A DNA stretch of 64,000 nt from Candidatus Methanohalarchaeum thermophilum (GCA_001914405.1 MSDW01000001.1:496001-560000); one strand, 5' to 3'; shown: positions 18,207 through 32,094, counted from the stretch's first letter. Numbers and translations: made by a program. The notes: generated by a model not told the origin, from the letters alone.

Positions 18207-19862
18207 TTACTTGTTTTTTTGGTTTTCGTTTGAGAATAGCTTTGTTTCTTTGTCTTTTTGGATTGTTTTGTCTCTTTTATCGTAGAAATTGTCTTTTAGG
18301 TTGTTTTTCCATGATTTTGATGGGTTTTTAACACCTTTTCCTCCGTGTCTTGTTATTCTTTTTCTTACTTCGATGTTTACTGGAGTGTTGACAGTTGATC
18401 CGCTTATTATAGCTTCTCCGGTTGATAAGGAGGGTAGTCTGTCTACTATATCTTTTCCTACGCTTTCTATGGATTCTTTTATTTTATTTTGATCGTATGG
18501 GTTTATTATTTTCATTGTTATCTGGGACATGCATTGTGATAAGCTGTCTGTGTCAAGTTTGCTTGGTCTTTGGGAAACTAGGCATACACCTATTCCGAAT
18601 TTTCTTCCTTCGCTTAAAACGGTTTTTAGGACATTTTTTGATTTGGATCTTCCTTCATTAGGTGCAAATCTGTGTCCTTCTTCTATTACTATAAATACTG
18701 GATGAGGTACTTTTGTTATATTGGTCTTGTTTTCTCCTTTAACGGCCATTTTTCTGGATTCAAATATCTTTCTTAAAATAACGCTGCTTAGCAGTTGCTG
18801 GTCTTTGGCTTTTATTCCTGATAGGTCCAAAATTGAAGCCTTTTTGGGGGATAAGAGTTCATTTAGGCCTAGTTTAGTGTAGTTTTGGAAGAAGTCCTTG
18901 TTTAATATGTTTTTTTCAAGTCTCCATAGGATTCCTTCAATAGAGGATGAATGTAGGGGATGGTCTTTTAAGTAATTTCCTTCTTTATCCTTTAGTTCGA
19001 GTACCTTGTCTCTAATTTCTTCTTGATTAAAGTTTTTTCTTTTGAGTTTATTGTAAGCCCGCTGAAGGTAATGTCTCATTTTTTCACTCATGCTTCCATC
19101 ATCGATGATCGCTGCTAGATCATCAAACTCTAGGTCACTGATTTTTAACTGAATATCATCCTCGTTGAAGACTTTAACATCGGGAAGTTCGTTGTTGGGG
19201 TATTTAAATTTATTAATTACCTCTTTATTTGATAAAAGGGACTTGTTTTCTAAGTCTTTGAGTGTTGAATATTCACCATGAGGATCTAAAATCAGTACTG
19301 ATGCACCATTTTTTTCTTTGAGCATTTCTTCGATTAATACTCCTACTGTATACGACTTACCACTTCCTGTACTAGCTAAAATGCTAATATGGGTGTTTAT
19401 TATTTCTGAAATATCAAGATTTACATTTTTTTCGGTTTTTATTATTTTTCCTATGTATGCACTGTTTTCTTCTTCTTTTTCAACTTTATTTATGTAATCT
19501 AAAACTGATGTAGAAGCTTTTTTAACTGGGGTACCACTTGCAGGAGGGATCTTAGGGTTAACGAATTCACTTGTTTTTTCCCTAAAGTAGCCAATAATTT
19601 TAGCTTCTATCTCAAACTTACCTATATCTTCGAGGTCTATTCCTGCCATCTCGGCTGCTTCTTCAGGATCTAGGTCTGGAGAAAGAAACTCAGGAGGAAA
19701 AGATTTCAGCGTACTCATATCTATTATTTTGGATAATATAGGGATATTCTCTAGTTTAGGTTCATTGTATTCTACAAAGCTTCCTTTTGGTAGTCTTTGG
19801 TCAGAAATAAATTTAAAGTAATTTCCTTTTGAGGATTCATCGACGACTCCAATTTTATCCAC
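18207..19862 (-). CDS. herA: HerA DNA-repair helicase/translocase
   Basis: Hexameric DNA translocase that works with NurA and Mre11-Rad50 in end resection. The N terminus carries an OB-like HAS barrel (residues 1-100). Walker A is STGSGKSY (164-171), Walker B FIVIEEGHRFAP, and then the sensor VSQRPSKLDTDSLSQC, all in HerA order. At 551 residues it has a normal length plus a lysine-rich tail. GTG at 19862 overlaps the stop of the upstream gene (TAGTG), so it is translationally coupled and last in the mre11 operon. Confidence 0.93.
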   Translation of the reverse strand: MDKIGVVDESSKGNYFKFISDQRLPKGSFVEYNEPKLENIPILSKIIDMSTLKSFPPEFLSPDLDPEEAAEMAGIDLEDIGKFEIEAKIIGYFREKTSEFVNPKIPPASGTPVKKASTSVLDYINKVEKEEENSAYIGKIIKTEKNVNLDISEIINTHISILASTGSGKSYTVGVLIEEMLKEKNGASVLILDPHGEYSTLKDLENKSLLSNKEVINKFKYPNNELPDVKVFNEDDIQLKISDLEFDDLAAIIDDGSMSEKMRHYLQRAYNKLKRKNFNQEEIRDKVLELKDKEGNYLKDHPLHSSSIEGILWRLEKNILNKDFFQNYTKLGLNELLSPKKASILDLSGIKAKDQQLLSSVILRKIFESRKMAVKGENKTNITKVPHPVFIVIEEGHRFAPNEGRSKSKNVLKTVLSEGRKFGIGVCLVSQRPSKLDTDSLSQCMSQITMKIINPYDQNKIKESIESVGKDIVDRLPSLSTGEAIISGSTVNTPVNIEVRKRITRHGGKGVKNPSKSWKNNLKDNFYDKRDKTIQKDKETKLFSNENQKNK

Positions 19863-20380
19863 TATTTTTTCCTCCTAGTATATCTTTTAAGTGCATCAAG
19901 AGTATTTAATACTTCTTTATTGCTAAATATGGTTTCTAAGTTCTCTAATATCTTGTAAACAATATCTAGTTCAATTTTTTCAAAATCAACTATGTCTGAA
20001 TAATAACTAAAGCTAACTCCACCTTTATTGTGGAAATCTACAACTTCTTCTTTCTCCATTCTAAAGACATCCTCTCTTAGGCCTGGAGGATGATTAATAC
20101 CAAACTCACTTGATCCTTTTTCACCAACTCCTAAGACCTTAAAGTAAGCTTCTTCTTCATCAGTTCTGTTTAAAAAAATACCTGAATCTGACTCAAAGTC
20201 TCCTTCCTTGCCTATATAGTCTTCTGGGATCTTCTGTAGATTACCTACTAAGACACCTACTTTAGAATTTGATACAACTAAGAATGAACCAATGGGTAAC
20301 TTTCTAGCTTTTGTTTCGTTTTTAACTTTAACTATCCATTTATCGTAATCCAATATTTCTGTTATTTCTCCAATGTACAT
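19862..20380 (-). CDS. HAS-barrel-like protein of the HerA-NurA operon
   Basis: A 172-residue protein whose first 90 residues (MYIGEITEILDYDKWIVKV, GSFLVVSNSKVGVLVGNL) resemble the HerA/ATP-synthase (HAS) barrel fold. An acidic helical C-terminal part follows. HerA next door has its own barrel, so this may be a separate adaptor or a regulatory ring for HerA. It overlaps the 3' end of nurA by 41 nt in a different frame, and herA by 1 nt. Both overlaps are open reading with sensible protein, so a sequencing slip is unlikely. The function is inferred from fold pattern and context only. Confidence 0.6.
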   Translation of the reverse strand: MYIGEITEILDYDKWIVKVKNETKARKLPIGSFLVVSNSKVGVLVGNLQKIPEDYIGKEGDFESDSGIFLNRTDEEEAYFKVLGVGEKGSSEFGINHPPGLREDVFRMEKEEVVDFHNKGGVSFSYYSDIVDFEKIELDIVYKILENLETIFSNKEVLNTLDALKRYTRRKK

Positions 20381-21479
20381 TTTTATTACCCAAACTCTTC
20401 TTAGTTTCTTTTACACTTTTATTTAAGCCAACAGTTTTATCTACTACTTTTTCAAAAAATTCCTTATCTTTATTATCTAAAACAGCTTTATTATGTGCCT
20501 TTTCAATAATAGATAAGTACCCATTTCCTTTGTAAGCTTCAACCCTTAAAAGTTCAGCTAAGTCATCAACCATTCCTTTCTCATAACACCATAGTGGGAA
20601 TTCCACTCTGCAACAGTTACCTTTACTAAAGCATATGTAAAAAAACCCAATCTGATCCTGGAAATTTCCATAGTCAGCTAAAACCGCTTTCTGATTTATA
20701 TTACTTCTGTCATCTCGCTTACACATAAATACACTAGTTCTTTCTCCTTCTTCAAGTAATTCACTTAATAATAAAGAATCATGTATCTTATTGTTGTTTT
20801 TGGGTCCTGAATCAATTTTTTCTATCATTGTACTGATATCTCTGCTAAAACTGGTTTCTATAAAACCAATGACCGGGATCTTGTTATCTCGTGATTTTTT
20901 TAGTAGACCTTTTATGTTGTTTAAATACCTCTTTTTTAATTCCTCTTTTTTTCTGTTAGCGTGAGATAAGACCAGTGCTCCATCAAGTAAGCAATATGAG
21001 TTTTCTATTTTTCTCTGAATGAAATTACTAGCTAGGTTATTTTCAATTTTATCTCTAATGAAGTAAACAAATTCCTTTGAGGAAGTAAAAAAACCGGAAT
21101 TAGTGAAATCACTAGGAGTAACTAATCTGGTATCCTTTTTGAGGTCTCTTTCATTTGAATTGTGGTTGTCTATTATACATACGGCATGTCCTAATCCTAT
21201 AGGAACCTCATATTTTTTTCCAGGAACAATCTGACTTCCGTCTATACCTGCTAGGGTTTTTTTACTTAGGGTTCTTGAAGCCCATTTTTTTAAGTCACTT
21301 GGACCTTGGAATTTTTTTATAAGTCCTCCATCTTCTATTGGATGAGCCCCGTAGAAGCCATTTAGTTCATTTATTTCATCCATGTAATCTTTCAAGTTAG
21401 TTAAGACTTTCTTGTAATTATCTAGATCCTTTCTTCTTTCCGTATCGTATTTATTGATCTCTTCTTTTTTTGATTTCAC
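20340..21479 (-). CDS. nurA: NurA 5'-3' nuclease
   Basis: Manganese-dependent nuclease that partners HerA in making 3' overhangs. The NurA domain shows LAGIDGSQIV (catalytic D80), YCLLDGALVLSHANRK, a central KIPVIGFIE region and a C-terminal PLWCYEKG...YLSIIEKAHNKA block. At 379 residues it is in family range. Start is GTG at 21479. It lies 32 nt after rad50, and overlaps the next gene by 41 nt. Confidence 0.88.
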   Translation of the reverse strand: MKSKKEEINKYDTERRKDLDNYKKVLTNLKDYMDEINELNGFYGAHPIEDGGLIKKFQGPSDLKKWASRTLSKKTLAGIDGSQIVPGKKYEVPIGLGHAVCIIDNHNSNERDLKKDTRLVTPSDFTNSGFFTSSKEFVYFIRDKIENNLASNFIQRKIENSYCLLDGALVLSHANRKKEELKKRYLNNIKGLLKKSRDNKIPVIGFIETSFSRDISTMIEKIDSGPKNNNKIHDSLLLSELLEEGERTSVFMCKRDDRSNINQKAVLADYGNFQDQIGFFYICFSKGNCCRVEFPLWCYEKGMVDDLAELLRVEAYKGNGYLSIIEKAHNKAVLDNKDKEFFEKVVDKTVGLNKSVKETKKSLGNKNVHWRNNRNIGLR

Positions 21480-21511
21480 TTTATTGAGGATTTCTTCTCT
21501 ATTTAACGTAA

Positions 21512-23833
21512 TTAAAAACCCTCCTGGATCTTGCTTACTCCGTTTCGTTTTCTGACTTGAATAACATTCTGTATGGCAGAGTTAAAAGCATCATCGTGAG
21601 ATATTACAAATATTTGACTAAAACCATCTAGTTCTTGGATTCTCTCAGCAAGCTTTCTTTTCCTAATTGAATCCATATTTTCTGTTGGTTCATCTAAAAA
21701 AATTACATTAAAATCGCTTATTATTTTAAGTAAAGATATCCTCACGGATAGGGCTGCACTCATTTTTTCTCCCCCACTCAATTGATTAAAATTTCTTTCT
21801 CTTCCTTCTTTCCTGATAATTATCTCGTAGTCATTGGACCAATGTAGTTCTTGTTCGTAATTTTCCGTTATCTCTTTGTAGAGTTTGTTTGCTTCGTTAT
21901 TTATTTTTTCAATAAAGGCCTGAGCTAGGTATGGTCTAACATTTTTATAGGTGCTTCTTATGAATGAGAAGAAGTCCTGAAACTCTACTGTTTCGTTCAA
22001 TTTCTTTTCTTTTTTCTCTTTTTTCTCTTTAATTTTCTTTATTTCTTCAATTTCTTTTTTTAATTCCTTTATCTGGTTTTTCTCCTTACTTATCTCTGTA
22101 TCAAGAGATGTTACTTTTTTACTTAATTCATTTCTTTTTTCTTTCATTTTTTCGTAGTAATTGACGGTGAAATCCTGTTTAATCTCCTTAACTTTGTCCT
22201 CAATTTCTTCTTTCTCTTCTTTTAGTTCATTTATTTTGTCTTTAATTTCTTTTAATTCCTTTTTTCTTTCTTCAAGTAGTTTAGATGCTTCAAGTTTCCT
22301 TTCATACAGTCTGGCATCTTCTTCTAGATTTTTTTTCTTACTCTCCAATTCATCTATTTTTTCTTCAAACACCTTAATTTTATTTTTAACGTTATTACTG
22401 GGTCTTTTTTCTTCTATCTTATTTTTTTCATTCTTTAATTTCTTTAAATCCTTTTTCAGTTTCTTTTTATCTTTAATATTGTCTTTTAAAATTGCATACT
22501 GTTCTTTTGGATCATTTAAACAACTAATTTTTTCTTCTACCTCGTTCAATCTGGTCTTTTTCTCCTCGATTTTTTTCTCAAAAGTTTCAATTTCGTTCTT
22601 AAAGTAATTGTCCATATCTTCAATCGTAGTACACTCAATATCAAAAATTGGACACACATTGCCCTCAGATTTAGATTTTTCCCTTTGTTTTCTAAGTTTT
22701 TCAATAGAACTTTCTAAGGCCCCTAATTTAGATTCGATCTGCTTTTTCTCCTTCCTTAGTTTATCATATTTATTTATTTTAGAACGAAGTTCCTCTTTTT
22801 TCTTCTCTAGGTTCTCAATCTCATCTAACTTTTTACGTTTATTTCGAATCCTTTCATCAATCTTGGCTATTTTACTTTTAATGGATTCTAGTTCCTCACT
22901 TTTCTCTCTTAAATCCCTGTAATCTGATCTAAGATCCTTTATCTCATCTTTAATTTCCTCATACCTCTGTTTTTTAGGTTTTTTCTCGTTAATAATCTTT
23001 TTAGCTTCTCTAGATTTCTTGTAAGCTTTTTTAATATCTTTAACCCGTTTACTCAAAGAACTAATTCTATTTTCCTTCTCATCTCTTTTAGACTTTAAAT
23101 CTCTAAGCTCGTCTCTTTTATCCTTTAATTCACTAATCTCATTTTCGATATCTTTAAGTTCATCCTTAGCTTTTTCAATTTCTTTTTGCCTTTTACTGAC
23201 ATTTTCCGTTAATTCATTCAATTTTTCCTTTTTATCACCTAAATTAGAAGACTTAATCCTTAACTCACTGATATCTTCCTTTATCTCTCTTATATCTTCA
23301 TCAATAGATTTTTTAACATCTAATAAGTATTTAAAGGAATTACCATATTCATTAAGGCCTAAAATAGGCTCAAAAATTCTTTGGCGCACTGATCTAGACT
23401 CTAAAAAAGAAGAAGTAAACTTCCCTTGTGGAACCCCAATAGCGTTTTCATAGATCTTCTCCAAATTATTTTCATTCACAGAAACTATATTCTTAGAAAA
23501 CCAATTTTTAACTTCATTAACACCATTTGCAATTTCTATATTTCTACTAATGGATTTAATATAATGATCAGATGAATTGCATTTCCTAACCACTCTAAAT
23601 CTTTCGTCCTTCTCTGTAAACTCAATTGCAACCTTCCCTTCGTTCTCGCCTCTTTTCACGAAATCGCCCTGAGGAAATGGTAGATAATCAAACAAGGCAT
23701 AACCAATTGACTCGATAATAGTTGACTTACCTGCTCCATTTTTTCCAGAAATAGCATTTAAACCTTTCTTAAATTCAATCGATTCATTATTATAAGTCTT
23801 TATGTTATTCATGTAAACTTTTTTTATAATCAT
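21512..23833 (-). CDS. rad50: Rad50 SMC-like ATPase with atypical hook
   Basis: ATPase of the Mre11-Rad50 double-strand-break complex. Walker A is GKNGAGKST (30-38), then a long coiled coil (about 180-640) rich in Lys and Glu, the signature LSGGEKMSAALSVR, and Walker B VIFLDEPTENMD. The hook apex should carry CxxC for the interlocking zinc. Here the only cysteine pair at the apex is C394 and C401 in VCPIFDIEC, with six residues between. The coils are short for Rad50 (773 residues in all). It starts 9 nt after mre11 with ATG. Confidence 0.93.
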   Translation of the reverse strand: MIIKKVYMNNIKTYNNESIEFKKGLNAISGKNGAGKSTIIESIGYALFDYLPFPQGDFVKRGENEGKVAIEFTEKDERFRVVRKCNSSDHYIKSISRNIEIANGVNEVKNWFSKNIVSVNENNLEKIYENAIGVPQGKFTSSFLESRSVRQRIFEPILGLNEYGNSFKYLLDVKKSIDEDIREIKEDISELRIKSSNLGDKKEKLNELTENVSKRQKEIEKAKDELKDIENEISELKDKRDELRDLKSKRDEKENRISSLSKRVKDIKKAYKKSREAKKIINEKKPKKQRYEEIKDEIKDLRSDYRDLREKSEELESIKSKIAKIDERIRNKRKKLDEIENLEKKKEELRSKINKYDKLRKEKKQIESKLGALESSIEKLRKQREKSKSEGNVCPIFDIECTTIEDMDNYFKNEIETFEKKIEEKKTRLNEVEEKISCLNDPKEQYAILKDNIKDKKKLKKDLKKLKNEKNKIEEKRPSNNVKNKIKVFEEKIDELESKKKNLEEDARLYERKLEASKLLEERKKELKEIKDKINELKEEKEEIEDKVKEIKQDFTVNYYEKMKEKRNELSKKVTSLDTEISKEKNQIKELKKEIEEIKKIKEKKEKKEKKLNETVEFQDFFSFIRSTYKNVRPYLAQAFIEKINNEANKLYKEITENYEQELHWSNDYEIIIRKEGRERNFNQLSGGEKMSAALSVRISLLKIISDFNVIFLDEPTENMDSIRKRKLAERIQELDGFSQIFVISHDDAFNSAIQNVIQVRKRNGVSKIQEGF

Positions 23834-23842
23834 AGTCTCAGT

Positions 23843-25114
23843 TCAACTATAAGCATCCTTCCAATTCCATGTAGATCTCTTTTCCCCATCTTCATCCTCT
23901 TTAACCAGTCGATGTAGCTCTCTAATCTCTTCCTTAATTTTATCAGGATCTTGCTCATCCTTAATCAATTCTTTATACCTAATTATTTCTCTAGCAATCT
24001 TTAGAGAACTATCACTCAAACTAGATCTTTTCTCTCCAATGTAATTACTAATAACATCCTCTTCAATCTTACTTTTATCATCCTTCTCAATATCCCTAAA
24101 ACTCATTTCCTCCTCTTCTACATCAAATTTAGTATTAATATAAACAGCATGTTCTGATAAACTATCTCTTATATTACTTAAATCTAATTTATCCCTATCA
24201 AACCTAATTTTTCCCCTAAAAACCAAATTTACGACCGGATTCTTTTTGTAACTCTTATCTTTGATCTTCTCTTTAAATTCCTCAATCTCCTTAAGAACAT
24301 CCTCAGGGCTAGGAAATTCAACCATATCCAGCTCAAGAACTTCAAAACTCCTTCCTTCATATTCAATTAAATCAATTTCACCACGATCAAAGTAAAAAAA
24401 ACCGCTTCTTTTATTTACCTCATTCAATCTAGTTGTTTCAGGACTTCCTGGATTAAATACCCAGTTTTCAATTTCGTAAGCTACATGGTAATGTCCAAGA
24501 GCCAAATAATCTATGTAATCATCTAAAGGAGCGATCTTACCATAAGAATATCCCTCACCAACCTCAAGATCGATTTGATTTTCCAAACCAAAATGCATCA
24601 TTAAAATACAGAAATCAGGTTCTCCTTTATCTTCGTTAATTGTTTCAATATCATCAATAAGTCTTGGAACAATCTCTGGAGTCCTAATACCAAGGTACTT
24701 AACTCCAAAAACCCTAACTAAATCCCCATTAACCTCGAATTCTCTAAAATCTCCAAGATATTCAACCCTCTCATTAGATCTGAGTTTCAAGACATCTATT
24801 AAGCCCTGGCTATCAAGAGCGTCTATCCAACTCATATTTTCATTGTAATAAGTAGTATCATGATTTCCCTCAATAGCAAATACCTTAATACCTGCCTTCC
24901 GAAGCTTCTCTAAGATCTGATGAGATTGGGTAAAAGTAGCTGCATTTATATCCCTGTCATCAAATATATCACCACTAATCAATAAAAAATCAACATCCCT
25001 CTCAACAGCAAAATCAGCTATATGCCTAAAAGAATCTCCAAAATCCAAAAACCTTTTTCCTAAACCATATTGCCTATAACCCAAGTGAAGATCAGCAGCA
25101 TGAATAAACTTCAT
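23843..25114 (-). CDS. mre11: Mre11 nuclease
   Basis: Double-strand-break nuclease, first gene of the mre11-rad50-nurA-HAS-herA operon. Phosphodiesterase motifs are in order: AADLHLGYRQYG (I), ISGDIFDDRDI (II), IEGNHDTTYY (III), then LALGHYHVAY and FNPGSPETTR. The C-terminal 130 residues are acidic and carry the Rad50-binding helices. Length 423 is normal. The intergenic region upstream (25115-25290) is AT-rich, with no clear Shine-Dalgarno sequence, so a leaderless transcript is plausible. Confidence 0.93.
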   Translation of the reverse strand: MKFIHAADLHLGYRQYGLGKRFLDFGDSFRHIADFAVERDVDFLLISGDIFDDRDINAATFTQSHQILEKLRKAGIKVFAIEGNHDTTYYNENMSWIDALDSQGLIDVLKLRSNERVEYLGDFREFEVNGDLVRVFGVKYLGIRTPEIVPRLIDDIETINEDKGEPDFCILMMHFGLENQIDLEVGEGYSYGKIAPLDDYIDYLALGHYHVAYEIENWVFNPGSPETTRLNEVNKRSGFFYFDRGEIDLIEYEGRSFEVLELDMVEFPSPEDVLKEIEEFKEKIKDKSYKKNPVVNLVFRGKIRFDRDKLDLSNIRDSLSEHAVYINTKFDVEEEEMSFRDIEKDDKSKIEEDVISNYIGEKRSSLSDSSLKIAREIIRYKELIKDEQDPDKIKEEIRELHRLVKEDEDGEKRSTWNWKDAYS

Positions 25115-25289
25115 TTTATCAGCTTGTCGAGGGCTACTAAATGCTTTTTAAACAAATAAACTTAAAAATTAGACTATTCCCTCACTTTTAGCTATAATAA
25201 TCTTAAAAAATAAATATTCTTGTGGAACCTACAAAATCATTAGAACCAAATAATAAACTCTTAGCTATAGACTTATAACCGGTAAGTTT

Positions 25290-25670
25290 TTCTTCTGCAC
25301 TGGAGATATTGGGGATATTTGAGGTTGGATTGGGGTTTTTAGGGGTTTTGGGAGATTAATGAGGAGGGTTTTAGTCCATTGGATGGGTTAGGTGGTTAAG
25401 TGCTTAGGTGGTAGACTATATTGCAGTGAGTATGTGGTGGGGGATTGGGTAATGGGATTCAGGTGATCGAACCCATAAATATGGGTAATTAGTGAAGTGC
25501 TTTGATAGGGGATGTAGATCTAAGGTTCCTTGGTATCTATAACATCAGAGAGACCGTATATATCTCAATTAGGCCTTTTGGTAGCAGGGCACTAATCTTT
25601 GGATGTTGGTTTTGTGAATGAGTAGAAAATCCTTTCCAATCTCTGATATAGGTAAGAAAGGAGGCCACAC
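25290..25670 (+). mobile_element. Family C element, eroded copy (C3)
   Basis: The right half, with GGGCACTAATCTTTGGATG, GGTTTTGTGAATGAGTAG and the palindrome CCTTTCCAATCTCTGATATAGG then GAGGCCAC, aligns with the reverse complement of 12356-12450 and with 32680-32734. The left part is G-rich and poorly conserved, and the exact left end is unclear. No ORF. Confidence 0.5.
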
Positions 25671-25816
25671 CTTTTGAAAAGGAAATTAGTAATAATATTA
25701 GTGTATAGTCTTGTTGTTCTATTGCCTTGGTTTTCTGTTTTTTGTATCGGTGGTTAGAATGATATGGTTAAAAGGACAAGAAATACTTAGATAAAATTGA
25801 ATTTGCTTTAATGAAT

Positions 25817-25846
25817 ATTTGATTAATATTTATTTGATTAATATTT
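25817..25846. promoter_or_regulatory. Tandem 15-bp AT repeat upstream of the cis-prenyltransferase
   Basis: The unit TTTGATTAATATT occurs at 25818-25830 and again at 25833-25845, a period of 15 bp, about 60-90 bp before the ATG at 25907. It could be a regulator binding site or part of the promoter. I see no second example in the window. Confidence 0.35.
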
Positions 25847-25906
25847 TAATTATTTTAATAAATGATGTGGCTTACAATATTTTTGATCCTAGGGGAGTAA
25901 GAGCAG

Positions 25907-26632
25907 ATGGAAGAGATTGGATCGCCTAATCATGTAGCAATAATCCAGGATGGTAATCGCCGATACGCTTACGAAAAAAATGAATCAGCGTATAGAGGCC
26001 ATCAAGCTGGTGTTTCGGCTACAGAAAGAATTCTTGATCACTGTAAGGATTTAGGAGTTAACTACTTAACTGTTTATGCTTTTTCAACAGAAAATTTTAG
26101 TAGGGATGAAGAAGAGTTGGAGGATCTTTTTGATTTGTTTGAAGAGAAATTCGAAGAGATTGCGGAAGATGAAAGAATACACGAAAATGAGATAAGAGTG
26201 AGAATGATCGGTGAACCCGACCTGATGCCTGAAAAAGTTATTAAAAAGGTGGAAAAGGCAGAGAGATCTACTGAAGGCTACAGTAATTTTTACTTCAATA
26301 TAGCTCTAGGTTACGGAGGTAAAAAAGAGTTGGTGGATACAATGAAGTTACTGGAGGAGAAAATAAAAGATGGATCACTAGAGATAGAAGATATCGATAA
26401 AGATGTTATTTCGGGTTCTCTTTACCCACATCACTTAGACGAAGAAAAATTACCTCAAGTTGATCTATTGATACGTACTGGAGGGGAGAAAAGATTCTCG
26501 AACTTCCTTCTATGGCAGGCCTCTGGTGAAGAGTGTGTTACTTACTTCACTGATGAATACTGGCCTGAGTTCGATGAGGAGAGTTTCAATAAAGCCATTG
26601 AGAAATATAAGTTAACATTAGAAAAAAGTTAA
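25907..26632 (+). CDS. uppS: Cis-prenyltransferase (undecaprenyl/polyprenyl diphosphate synthase family)
   Basis: Makes long-chain polyprenyl diphosphate used for the dolichol-type glycan carrier. The five family regions are present: HVAIIQDGNRR (catalytic D with GNRR), YRGHQAGV, VYAFSTENFSR, NIALGYGGKKEL, and the C-terminal LLIRTGGEKRFSNFLLWQ with FTDEYWPEF. 241 residues is normal for the short archaeal form. ATG follows GGGGAGTAAGAG. It is the last protein gene before the rRNA operon, on the same strand. Confidence 0.92.
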   Translation: MEEIGSPNHVAIIQDGNRRYAYEKNESAYRGHQAGVSATERILDHCKDLGVNYLTVYAFSTENFSRDEEELEDLFDLFEEKFEEIAEDERIHENEIRVRMIGEPDLMPEKVIKKVEKAERSTEGYSNFYFNIALGYGGKKELVDTMKLLEEKIKDGSLEIEDIDKDVISGSLYPHHLDEEKLPQVDLLIRTGGEKRFSNFLLWQASGEECVTYFTDEYWPEFDEESFNKAIEKYKLTLEKS

Positions 26633-26704
26633 ATCTTGGAATACTGGATAAAATCGTAAGGTTTTTATTGTTGAAAAACAACCAATTATATCCAGTTGGA
26701 TAAC

Positions 26705-26799
26705 GCAACCAATTTCGGCCTAATATTGGTTTGTTACATACCCCTTTACTGGGGAAGTAGGAAACCTTTATTAGGGAAAAAGAAAACAAAATTGGTTGC
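26705..26799 (+). ncRNA. Nested long hairpin in the 16S leader / uppS trailer
   Basis: A 95-nt segment folds as one nested rod. The closing stem GCAACCAATTT (26705-26715) pairs with AAATTGGTTGC (26789-26799). CCTAATA (26720-26726) pairs with TATTAGG (26770-26776), and GGTTT pairs with AAACC. The apical stem CCCC/GGGG surrounds TTTACT. A further stem-loop follows at about 26830-26875, GATTCAAG with CTTGGATC around CCGTT/AACGG. Position and strand suggest part of the pre-rRNA leader, for folding or antitermination, but it may be an independent small RNA. Confidence 0.5.
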
Positions 26800-26898
26800 A
26801 ATCCTTGAAGAGTATTAGACTGATGAGGATTCAAGTAAGCCGTTAAAAACTAACGGAAACCTTGGATCTGATGTAAGAGACCTTGACAAGTCAGCATA

Positions 26899-28444
<1,546 letters not shown>

Positions 28445-28500
28445 GCTGTAAAACTTGTTAGGGTCTTAATAAAGTGTATAGTAGAAATGTAAGTATGTTA

Positions 28501-28591
<91 letters not shown>

Positions 28592-28740
28592 TTTCAGAAT
28601 CTTAAAATTAGAAAAATCAAATCAGATGCACCTAATTAGGTAGAAACTAGTTAGGGAAGGGTGGAGCCTCAAGAAAAGGCAAAGAAGCCGTGTGTAGGAA
28701 GGATAACCCGAACGTCTACTGGGTAAGAGTTAGTGAATGC

Positions 28741-31695
<2,955 letters not shown>

Positions 31696-31759
31696 TATCT
31701 CTTACCTAGACGAAATTTGGGTTATCCATCCTACAAGGAAACTTTATCACTCTATGAGA

Positions 31760-31857
<98 letters not shown>

Positions 31858-31861
31858 TCTT

Positions 31862-32094
31862 GGGGTGCGACGACCATAGTGGCGGGGTAACACCCGGACC
31901 CATTTCGAACCCGGAAGTTAAGCCCGCCGACGTTCTGCCTTGTACCATGATACGCGAGTTCATGGGAAAGGTAGCCCTGTGAAGGGTAGTCATCTAACCG
32001 TCCAGGTCAGCAAGTTTCGTCCAGCGGGCTTTGCCCAACGGACGATTCGAGCTGATCGTTTAAAGGCGGTTAGCCGGCTGTTCGTTGTCGCCCC
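31862..32094 (+). rRNA. 5S ribosomal RNA with a ~104-nt structured insertion
   Basis: Canonical 5S blocks: GGGGTGCGACGACC (5' strand of helix I), GGCGGGGTAACACCCGGACCC, CATTTCGAACCCGGAAGTTAAG, then the helix IV/V arm ending GGAAAGGTAG at 31974. The expected closing strand TTCGTTGTCGCCCC appears only at 32081-32094. The intervening sequence (about 31975-32078) is itself paired: CCCT-GTGA-AGGG with a GNRA loop, then a rod of TAACCGTC/GGCGGTTA, GGTCAGC/GCTGATC, CGTCC/GGACG and GGGC-TTT-GCCC. Total is 233 nt instead of about 120. Halococcus morrhuae is known to have a 108-nt insertion in a ~231-nt 5S rRNA. Confidence 0.85.

Noticed and set aside
22161-22922. Long Ser/Phe-rich ORFs opposite rad50
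   Set aside because: They are the antisense of the Lys/Glu-rich coiled coil, which automatically gives Ser/Phe/Leu-rich frames.
26810-26870. Hammerhead-like ribozyme (CTGATGAG ... GAAAC) in the rRNA leader
   Set aside because: The core strings occur in order, but the bases between them form a different hairpin that uses the GG of GGAAAC. No stem I/III arrangement or cleavage site could be drawn.
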